A stretch of DNA of 17,500 nt from Pigoraptor vietnamica. Its lineage: Eukaryota; Opisthokonta; Filasterea. A program made the position numbers and the translations under genes. Location: positions 1 through 17,500 of the forward strand of contig CALSCQ010002207.1 of NCBI GenBank assembly GCA_943704525.1, written 5' to 3'. Below the pieces are notes generated by a model that did not search any database, was not told the origin of the DNA, and saw nothing but the letters and a program-made list of their open reading frames with translations. Positions 8,501-16,842 of this stretch are shown in pieces (within the stretch, counting starts at the first letter, position 1; each line of letters starts with the position of its first letter).

Positions 8501-10142
8501 TCAAGTTTGACTGGAAACTGCGCGTCGCAATGGGTACGCTATCGCGCGGCGTGGGCGTAGTGTTGGGGTCATAGTGGCCGTTACTCGACAGTGCTCGGTA
8601 ACCTTTTTTTGCTTACCACCCTTTCTTTGGCATTTCCGCAGCGCGCGATGCCGCGCGGGGACTCGCCTATCTCCACGCATCCAATCCGCCCGTGTGTGGG
8701 TATTGCTCCCTCTGCGCCTTTTTTCGACCGCTCTGACTCAAGTTGATGAACATTGACGTCTTCGCACTGTCTCAATGTGTCGCTGTCCTTTTATTCCTCA
8801 GACCACCTTGACCTCAAGTCGCTCAACCTCTTCGTCGACCAGGCAATGCGTGTAAAGGTGGGTGTTACACGGGCGCGTTGCAGTGCGCACAGACTGCTAA
8901 TTTGAAGTGTTGTGTGACTCAAGGTCGGCGACTTCGGTCTCGCTGAGTTTAAGCGCGCGGACAAGCTCGACATCGGGCGGACTGGGACGATACTCTGGTG
9001 TGTCTCGTTTTCATTGGTGGCTCGACTGTTGTGCAACTTTTGCTCTCTCGTGGCCAATCTCGCATTCTCAATCAGTGTGTCGTGATCGCTGTCCTTGACA
9101 GTCTTCTGTTTGGGTTCCACTTTCACTCACTGGCGGATTTGCATTCGATTTTAGGATGGCGCCCGAAGTCATTCGCGGCGACGCCTTTGAAGGCGACAAG
9201 GCGGACGTGTTTAGTTACGGTGGGTTTCAACGAATGCCTAAGTAAGTATCCAAGCGACGCGCTATTCCTAATCGGGCATATTTCGCAAGCGCCCCAGGCA
9301 TCATTCTCTGGGAGCTGCTGTCCAGGCGCTTGCCGCACAGCGAGGCTTCGTACACGCGCAACGAAATCGCGGTCCTTGTGTCTCGTCACGGCCTCCGGCC
9401 TCACGTGCCGCCCACGTGCCCTGCGCAATGGGAGGCTCTGATGCGCGCGTCGTGGGATGCAGACCCTTCGAAACGCCCGTCGTTCTCAAAAATTCTCACC
9501 ATACTGTCGCACTTTAAGCCGGCGACGTGGAGCGAGCCCGGTGCGTCTCTTCGATCGCGTGCGCTTGCGCCTCAATCGGATCCCTCGCAGCTGTCGTCTT
9601 CCGATGTGAGTGACGGTTCGAATGCCCCTCGTGAGTCCCCGATGGGCCAGTCCTCAAGCGACAAGGACGGCACTCCCCCGGTTATCCCCGGTCGGATTGC
9701 TTCCACGGCAAGCGGCGGCGTCAGTGGTTATGGTGCGCCGGAGAACACGGCGTCGTCGGGGTGGATTGGCGCGATGCGGCTAGCGACGCTTGGTGGCGGC
9801 GACTCTGCGACGACGGTGGACGGTACCCTGTCGTCCGCGGCTGACGGGCCACCGGAGAACACGTCTTCGCTGGGATGGAACGGCGCCGTGCGCCTTGCGA
9901 CGCTGGACAACGGGCATTTGCCCAGACCCTTTGGGCGACGGACACTTCTTCCGCCGCTATCCGCGACACCTGCAACACCCACGGCCTACGTGCACCGTCC
10001 GCTCACTCTCCAAGCGCCGCTCAACATCCCGCGACGCCCACCTGTGGTCGGACACAGTGCCGCTGGCGATGTTATCAACGGTGCCCAACCGCAATCCGAG
10101 GAGTCCGATGGGCTGCTTTCCAGTGCGGCCGAAGCGCAATGA
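4792..10142 (+). CDS. Beta-helix receptor-like TKL protein kinase, copy A
   Basis: A single-pass cell-surface receptor with an intracellular kinase, 1418 residues. Exons: 4792-7330, 7411-7574, 7685-7708, 7790-8053, 8211-8277, 8429-8533, 8642-8695, 8802-8857, 8924-8997, 9155-9219, 9298-10142. Residues 1-26 are a signal peptide (MRVPLALSLAAVLALAALLL..). Residues ~30-840 are repeated GG-A/V, short beta-strand and N-glycosylation motifs typical of right-handed parallel beta-helix (Pmp-like) ectodomains, ending in a Cys pair (CAAGYYSG, YPVC). The membrane segment is ~851-873, then WRKRK. Kinase motifs: GQGTYGKVYL (~900-909), VAIK (K920), LRHPNIV, HLDLKSLN (D1076), GDFGLAEF (D1094), WMAPE, DVFSYGIILWELL and DPSKRPSF. 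The HRD Arg is Leu. The tail of ~180 residues is Ser/Gly/Pro-rich with an internal repeat. The start at 4792 is preferred over the in-frame ATG at 4747, which copy B lacks. The reading frame runs through the donor at 7331, but splicing is needed to reach the membrane segment. Confidence 0.9.
7685..7708 (+). other. 24-nt micro-exon encoding the kinase glycine loop (copy A)
   Basis: This exon encodes GTYGKVYL only. It is flanked by an ACGTAG acceptor and a GTGGGT donor and is phase 0 on both sides. It supplies the ATP-binding loop between the exon ending LLGQ and the exon beginning GTFRGSHVAIK. The exactly equivalent exon in copy B confirms it. Confidence 0.85.
8323..8378 (+). repeat. 27/28-nt tandem duplication in intron 5 of copy A
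   Basis: The sequence TTGTTCAATACTGCTGGCCG with its flanks occurs twice head to tail, differing by one T. It lies in the intron between exons 5 and 6, is absent from copy B, and looks like a recent slippage event. Confidence 0.85.
9732..9914 (+). repeat. Coding tandem repeat in the copy A cytoplasmic tail
   Basis: Two units 38 codons apart encode GAPENTASSGWIGAMRLATL and GPPENTSSLGWNGAVRLATL. They sit in the Ser/Gly/Pro-rich tail after the kinase domain. The nucleotide copies have diverged while the Trp, the ENT and the RLATL core are kept, which suggests selection on a short peptide motif. Confidence 0.8.
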
Positions 10143-10804
10143 AGTGGACCGTGCGTCAGACCAGTACCTTGGTACGAGTGGATCGTCTTGGGCCCCTGCT
10201 GTTGTTATGTTTTCTACTGAGTGTATGTACATATGTACGCCGGTCGGCTGCCCACTTTGCCTTTAATTTTCCGTCAGCAGACCGGGATGCCGTTTAACTG
10301 CCTTGCGTAATTGTGTTTAGAGGTAACAACGGCCCCGGCAACTGTTGTGGCCGGCAGAGGCCAAAGGTGCTTATAAATACCCTCTGGCAGAGGCAAACTA
10401 CTCACAGTTGTCCAGTCCGGCGAATTTACTATTCAGCGCATTTTTGTCTCAGTACAAATGCCAATTGCAATTCGCCGACCTAACTTCCCTTCTCGACCAA
10501 TCACTTGCGCTGCTTCCCTCCCGCCAGCGGTACTAGCCGCCGTAGGAGTCTGATGGACCCCAAACACTGCATCGCCGGACGACGCAGCAAGGCCCTAGTT
10601 CGCCATTCATTTGATAAAAAGATGCCGCCGGTGATGACGGGTGTCCCGTAGTGTAGGGCCTGTCGCCGAACGACGAGGAATTGTACGCGAGCATCAGAGG
10701 AGGATGCCAGCGACAGTACTGAGAGCGATGACGACTAATACATCCATAAAGTCTTAATGTGCCCAAACTGAATTATGCGTCGTCGTTAACATCTGCACTT
10801 CGTT
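10143..10804. other. Convergent spacer between the two receptor kinases
   Basis: Both kinase genes end here tail to tail. No canonical AATAAA is present on the coding strand just after either stop codon. A perfect TATAAATA lies at 10372-10379 on the plus strand, followed by a short open frame (MWPAEAKG.., 10345-10536) that shows no recognisable domain. I see no RNA gene. Confidence 0.4.
10372..10379 (+). promoter_or_regulatory. TATA-box-like octamer
   Basis: TATAAATA in an otherwise gene-free convergent spacer. None of the identified genes shows a TATA box at its start, so this may be a chance match or the promoter of a small unannotated transcript. Confidence 0.2.
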
Positions 10805-13800
10805 TCATTGCGACGTCCCAATGGGCTCATCACGCCCTCCCAGCACTCCGTCACCGTGCAGCACGCCGGGTCCGTCCCACACGTCGGCGTCCGGCTCCTC
10901 CCAATCCTCGCACACGCATCTCTCCAGCATGCGCAATATGGCGGCAACCGTGGGCCTCTGCGCGGGGTCCTCGCCCCACGATGCCGTCATCAAGGCCGCC
11001 CAGGGAGTCGGGCAGTTGGCGGGAACGGTGGGTCGGAGACCGCCGTGCACTATGCGCGCCGAGAGCTCGCTTGACGAGTGCGCGCAATCGCTGTAAGGCA
11101 GTCTTCGGCAAAGAAGCTCCCAGAGGATTATACCTGGCGTGCGTGGACGCGTCAATTCAATAGGGCGAAGGAAATTTAAACGAATCAAAGTAGCCGTACA
11201 GTGGAAGTGAATAGTTTGACAGATGCAAGTCGATTGCTGGCGGATTGGGACGCACCGTAACTGTAGACATCGACCTTGTCCGCCGCCAGTGCCTTTCCCA
11301 GGTAGACCTCAGGCGCCGCCCTATCGAGAATACTTTGTTACTAATCCATGTAAACACTGATCGAACGGTTCGCAGTCACTAATGAAATAACAGCGATTCG
11401 CAATTAAGTGGTCCGCGCGATGTCGGCTCAGCCAAATCCTAGACGGCGGCCATCGACTCCACTTCAAAACAGAGAGCGGAATGCATGCAGACAACAGCAA
11501 GGGGGCACGCACCACAGCAGGGAATCGTGGCGTCGCGAGACACTCGCGGCCTTCAACTCGGCCAGGCCGAAGTCGCCGACCTGGGCAGACGAGAACGTAG
11601 AATGAATAAGGGAACGATACATAAAATGGAACGCGCACTGTATCTAAGCATGCGTGTTCGATGTTTTCAATACACGCCCAAGAGAAACCCTCTCCTGTGG
11701 CTCACCTTCACCGTCATCACTTCGTCCACGAAGAGATTGTGTGAGTTGAGGTCGAGATGATCTGCACGCGCAAGAGAGAAGGTCAACACACAGAGTTGCT
11801 GGACCCCACACACTGTCTGCAGCCCAAGCACCAGACCTGCCCTACTACCAGCCAAAAAACGAACACGAAGCGACTTTTCTTGACAAGCGCAGCACAACTG
11901 AATGCACGCGGTCCTACGCACATAAGGGCGGCTTCGATGCATGGAGGTAAGCGAGTCCGCGCGCCGCGTCGCGTGCTAAGCATTCGGGCCAGCGAAAGTC
12001 AGAACGTGACTCAAAACATGACGTACACACGCATAAAAGCACACAAAAACTCGCACGCCGCAAGCACAGAGGATGAAAGGCAAATCGCTTCTCGCAAGTG
12101 AGCAGTTGGACTCGTGAGCACAGCGCCACACAGTCGCGTGAATACGAGTCAGGGCCACACACGCAAGCCCAGTCACATGGCGCGCACTCGCACTCTCTTA
12201 CCCATCGCGACGCGAAGTGGCCAGTTGATCCCAATCTGCGCGTTGGAGAGGACGTCGTGCAGGCTGCCACGTGCCATGAGCTCAACGACAATCGCAAGGT
12301 CGGGGTCTGCCAAAAGTAACGCCGGTTAGCAGGCGCAATCGTCCACAGAGTAACAATACGCATTGGAGCGGGCGAATTGGTAAAAACACAGAGCACACTC
12401 GAGGCAAGAGGCAAGTAAGAGCACACTCACAGCACATTCACGGCAAGGGGTCATAACACACTCACAGCGCACACTTGCGGCAAGAAGCATGACGATGTTC
12501 GGGTGTCGCAGTGCGCTCATCGTGCGCACTTCCTGCAGACGAGACATCAGCACACGTGGCTCTCGACCGTAACAGCGGTCTTGCGCCACATCCAAATGCA
12601 CAGGCTAGGTCAGTACGATGGCAGAATAGCCAACCAGCGCCGGGCCCAACCAGTGATTACAATAAATTCAGAAAATCCAATGCGCTTTGAAGGCAATTTG
12701 TCGCCTCACGTGCCTTCATGAAGTTCGCCACGGCCGCTCTGACGCTTTCGGCCGGTGCTGCTTCACCCTCGACCGCAGCTACATTGCCGGACGCAGCGCC
12801 TGACGCACCGCCCACGCGCGGTTCGAGAACGATGCTGCTGCTAGCAAGCGCGTCTGTTGGCGACGACACCAAAGGCGCCGCGCGCATGGAGTGCACGAGG
12901 GCGCTCTTGATACGAAGGGTCTTAATGGCCACGTGAGACCCGCGGAAGAGGCCCTGAGTAGCGCGTGAGTGCGTGGGTGAGAGTGCGGGGAGGATGGGTT
13001 GCGTTTGCTTGCCGTTAGTTGCGTGCCGCCTGAGCAAACAGTCGGTGGTGATATCCTAAGGGCGCACAACGGTCACGGCCCGGACGCAGCACACACGCAA
13101 TGCACAGGCAACACATGGCATTCCGCGGTGACTCACCAAGTACACCTTCCCAAACGATCCCTGCGCGAGCGCAAACAACAGCAGCTTGATTAGTGGGCAA
13201 ATAAACAGTGAGTGCGAGAGTAGCGCCGGCAAAAAGGGCGCCTACGACGTGCAGGCACGCGCATCGCGTAAGCGCACCGAAAGCAAACTCACCTCCCCGA
13301 TTTGCGATAGCAGCGTGAGCTCGCGATAGTCGACCTCGTACTTTCTCGCGTCCCTTTCCATCGTCGCCTTCTTCCGCCAGTACCACACGCCCAGGCACGT
13401 GACCGCAGTGACGATGGCCGCGGGTATCACGGATGCGTAGACAGCCGTCGGAATCCCACCTGCGCTCGTCGCGAGGGTGATCGTGTGAGCTCTAAAACCA
13501 CGCCCGTCCAACACGTGCTGCTAATAAACCGCTCAGAGGCACAGGCATGGCCTTCTCATCGATCGAAACGCTGCACGCAACATCACACATACAAAACGCT
13601 CACCCGAGGACCGCGGAAGCAACTCGCAAGTGGGGTACGTTTCCCCATCAATCGTCTCGTGGGACACATAGAACGACCCCGTGCAGGGAGGGACGGTCAC
13701 GTGGACAGTCGCCGCAAACACGCCCCTGTCGTACAGCGGCGTGGACGAGGCAATGACAAGGTCGTACTGGCCGGGCGGTGCGAGCACGCGGAGGCCGGAG

Positions 13801-16106
13801 AACACAACGCTGCCGTCCAACACGGCGGCCTCCACGTCGCCCTGCACGAGCGCCCCGTTCGCAGGCGCGCCGTTTGAGCGGAGGGAGACGTCCAGTAGCA
13901 ACACGGCGAGTGGATTTGGGATGGCCGGCTGGCCGTATGCATCGTATGCGGCGACGAGCACGTCGGGGATGACGCCCCCACTCACGACGGTGAGAAAGCC
14001 GCCTGCACCGCCACCAATGCTGGGAATGGAAAGCGCAATAGAGGCCGGCGGAGTGGCAAGAGCGCCGTACGGCTCCGTGAAGGCGCAGTTGCGCACGTCC
14101 ACGCCAAGAGCGAGGGGACGGCGGGCGTCTGCGGAGAACAGATCGCGCCCGAAGCGCGCCCCGTTGCCGTAAAAGGAAGAGTCCGACACGTCGACGCCCG
14201 CAAAGGAATACGAGGGTCGGAATGAGATCGCCCCGCCCGCGCCAAGAAGGGAGTCGGCAGCCCAGTTCCCGCCAAATTCGCACTTTGTAGCGTCAAAGAA
14301 CCCGGCGACGGCGATGGTCACCGCGCCTCCACCGAGCTCACCCTCGGCCACGTTTGACCAAAACGAGCAACCGACGGCCGTCACTTGGGCGCTGGTTTCC
14401 AAATAAAGTGCGCCGCCGCCGTACAGCGCGCGGTTGCCGGAAAAGGTGCAACCGAAGAAGAACGTCCGCGTTCTGCCATAAATGTGGACGGCGCCCCCCA
14501 AGTCGCCCGAATTGTTCCGAAAGAGCGTGTCGCTCACGCGCACCACGGCGTTGTCCCACGGTGAAAGCGCCGCAAAGGGAAAATTATCTGCAAACACGCA
14601 CGACGAGATGCGCCCCACCGAAGCTCCGTCGAAAAGCACCGCAGACACGTACGACTGCGCCCTGTTCCCCGTGACATGCGTCGCTTCCAACGTACCGTTC
14701 GAATCGGACACGTACAAGCACGCCGCGTATTCGTTCAGCGCCTCGTTGCGAGAGCAGCTGCACCGCGTCATGCGCACACGTGACCCGTACCACACGTTGA
14801 CGGCAGACCGGCGACCGTAGTTGTGCTCGACAGCGACATTATCCATCGCGACCGCTACGCCGTGTTGAGCGTGCACGCAGCCGCTGTCCTGCGCGCCATT
14901 GTTCCAACGGCACGCGGAATCCGAGAAGACGAGCTCTGCGCCGTTGGTGAGGGAGAAACCGGCGCCGCGCGTCCCCGCAAAGTTTCCGTCCACAGTAGAC
15001 GCTCGCACTTCGATGTGCGCGCCTTCTGCGTACGCAACCCCGCCTTCGCCGCCGACAGAGTTGTTTGTCGCTGTCACGGAGCCCAGTACCACGCGAGCGC
15101 CGCCGCCCACCGCATATACGCCCGCACCAAAATTCGCCGCCGCGTTTCGCTCGATGGCACAGGACGTGAACGACACGCTCCCTGTCACCTGCACGTGCGC
15201 ACACGCGCCGGTGCGTGCCGAGTTGTCGCTGCATGTCGACCCGGAAACGTCCACGACCGCCCCAAGCGACGCGTGCATGCCGGCGCCCGCCATCGCCCCG
15301 TTCGATGCGAGCGTAACATTCGACACACTCACATAGCCGCCCTTCGCAAAGACTGCGCCGCCGTTCGTCGCCGTGTTGTTGCGCAGCGCACTGTTAGCAA
15401 TGTCCACGCGCGCGCCGTCCGCACACACGGCGCCACCAGCATCGCCCGCCCAATTGCCCTCAAGCACACAGCCGCTCAGCTGCGCGTGCGACGACTGTCC
15501 AGACACGCGCACGCCGCCACCACACGCAGACGCCGTGTTGTTCCGAAACACGCACGACGCGCACGCGAACTCTGCGCCTCCCTCGACGTTCACGGCACCG
15601 CCAGAGGTACCTGCGTTGCCAATAAAGCGACCGCCCGTCACGTCCACGCGCGCACCCTCGCCCACACGCAGCGCCGTCGCAGCGCACCCCGAAAGAGTCA
15701 CGTTCGCAAGTGTCACGTGCGCGCCGCCACCGACAACAAGGCCCGCCTGCGCAGCCCCCGCAGCGCACGTGACCACTGCACCGCCTAGTGCGACTATGCG
15801 CAGCGTGGACGCAACCAGCACGGCACTCGCAAGCACGTGCGCGCCCTGTGCGAGAAACACGGTCGGCGTGATGCCCTGTTCTCGTGTCATGGCAGACGCC
15901 GCACTCACGGCCGCAGCGAGCGTGGCAAGGGGGTGCGCTGCGTCCCCGCGCCCATCCCCGTCTGCGCCGCCCGCAGAAGGGGGCGACACGTGGAGAGATG
16001 CGCCTGCATCAGCGTCACTGGGCGAATCGCACGAGGCCGTGGGAAGGAGGAGCAGGGCGGCGAGTGCGAGGGCAGCCAAGGGCGACAGCGCACGTGGCAC
16101 GCGCAT
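10805..16106 (-). CDS. Beta-helix receptor-like TKL kinase, copy B, with altered catalytic motifs
   Basis: A paralog of copy A, 1225 residues, in the opposite orientation. Exons: 16106-13604, 13459-13293, 13160-13137, 12953-12714, 12532-12466, 12306-12202, 11975-11922, 11761-11706, 11580-11513, 11320-11256, 11133-10805. All ten introns fall at the same codon positions and phases as in copy A; exons 3, 5, 6, 7, 8 and 10 have identical lengths. Layout: signal peptide MRVPRALSPLAALALAALLL, beta-helix ectodomain, Cys pair (PPCTGSF, YPTCELL), membrane segment AVYASVIPAAIVTAVTCLGV, WRKK, then kinase. Motifs: GEGSFGKVYL, VAIK (K909), LRHPNIV, HLDLNSHN (D1057; Lys replaced by N1059), GDFGLAEL (D1075), WAAPE in place of WMAPE, DVYSYGIILWELL and DPAQRPTV. 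The activation segment is two residues shorter and lacks the Gly-Thr. There is no long C-terminal tail. The fold is probably intact; catalytic activity is doubtful. Confidence 0.88.
12421..12480 (-). repeat. Exon-donor boundary duplicated into intron 5 of copy B
   Basis: The end of exon 5 and its donor (CTTGCCGCAAGTGTGCGCT then GTGAGTGTG) recur 35 nt downstream as a decayed copy that still carries GCT-GTGAGT, with donor bases at 12430-12429. A third, more decayed copy lies near 12365-12405. Use of the second donor would add 35 nt and shift the frame. Confidence 0.65.
12533..12713 (-). other. GC-AG intron 4 of copy B
   Basis: The exon ends ..NFMK (AAG at 12716-12714) and the next begins GAA GTG CGC at 12532. 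The intron begins GCACGT. At the equivalent position copy A has a GT donor (AAG then GTGCGC). Phase 0 and the conserved NFMK-E-x-RTMSALRHPN junction require this GC donor rather than the nearby GTGAGG, which is out of phase. Confidence 0.82.
13137..13160 (-). other. 24-nt micro-exon encoding the kinase glycine loop (copy B)
   Basis: This exon encodes GSFGKVYL, phase 0 on both sides, between a GCGCAG acceptor and a GTGAGT donor. It is the counterpart of the copy A micro-exon and has the same length. Confidence 0.85.
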
Positions 16107-16310
16107 AGCGTCGCGTGTGCTTTGCCCTCTCGCTCGGCAAGTCGCACCCTCCGAATAACACGAAGCAGTCGCTACGAGCGCCCCATTGTTTCCTCTGGGA
16201 AGTATGGTGCGGCAAACGGAGTGCGCGTTTGAAGCGAAGTAGCGGGGTATTTTCAGCGCAGTGTTTGCTGGCGGTGGGCCACGATTGATGTCCGGACGGC
16301 GGTCACCCTG
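15347..16310. repeat. Inverted near-identical block, copy B arm
   Basis: The reverse complement of this stretch matches 4576-5557. By eye only about 14 residues differ over the first ~260 codons, several clustered in the signal peptide. Beyond 15347 the ectodomains stop aligning closely. Confidence 0.88.
16172..16186 (-). promoter_or_regulatory. Four-codon upstream ORF (MGRS) in the copy B leader
   Basis: ATG GGG CGC TCG TAG in the context AACAATGG, 65 nt before the main start at 16106, as in copy A. Conservation may only reflect the general near-identity of this block. Confidence 0.4.
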
Positions 16311-16842
16311 CAACTGCCGGCGGCTGCAAAGCCATCATTGTGGCTGGCCGATTTCTCAGTCCGCTCGATTCACCGACGGTGCCGTCGAACCCAGGAAGCC
16401 CAGAATGGCATTCACATGGGACGCACGCACAGACCACAAGGCTGCTTGATGACGGCGCCTCTTCCTCCCGGACGTTCTCGGCCGACACTCCCCCTGTCAT
16501 CAGATGATAACGGCCACTGGCAACATCACTGCGGCGTCTGTCTCGCCGGCATCCCCACGCGACATGACGCGAGGTGTAACTATTCGAGACAGAGTGACGG
16601 TCGGCCAGAGCTCAGTCTATTGCGCACCAGCGGATAAAATCGACACCTCAGTGCCATCGACTGCCGCGCCGGCTGACAGTGCTAGTCACAACTGAGGCTG
16701 CCGTGGGACGCTCCGTCTGCATGCGCTGACCCACTCGGACAGACTGCACAATAAAAGAACGGAAAAATAAGTGTAGTGGAGACCGTCGGAAACATTGAGT
16801 CGACGGACACTTCAGTTCCCTGCGCGAGCTCGGATTCACACG
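16311..16842. other. Spacer between copy B and the right-edge gene
   Basis: This stretch should hold the distal promoter of copy B and the 3' flank of the right-edge gene. Small open frames exist on both strands (for example 16504-16695 plus, with AATAAA at 16750-16755 downstream on the same strand), but none shows a recognisable domain, so I call no gene. Confidence 0.4.

Noticed and set aside
15373-16158. Ala/Pro/Ser-rich open frame on the plus strand, and its counterpart at 4656-5684 minus
   Set aside because: Both are antisense shadows of the near-identical receptor N termini; conservation follows from the coding strand.
16504-16755. Small plus-strand gene with AATAAA downstream
   Set aside because: A 63-codon frame without domain or paralog, and no other gene here shows AATAAA as its 3' signal, so support is too weak.
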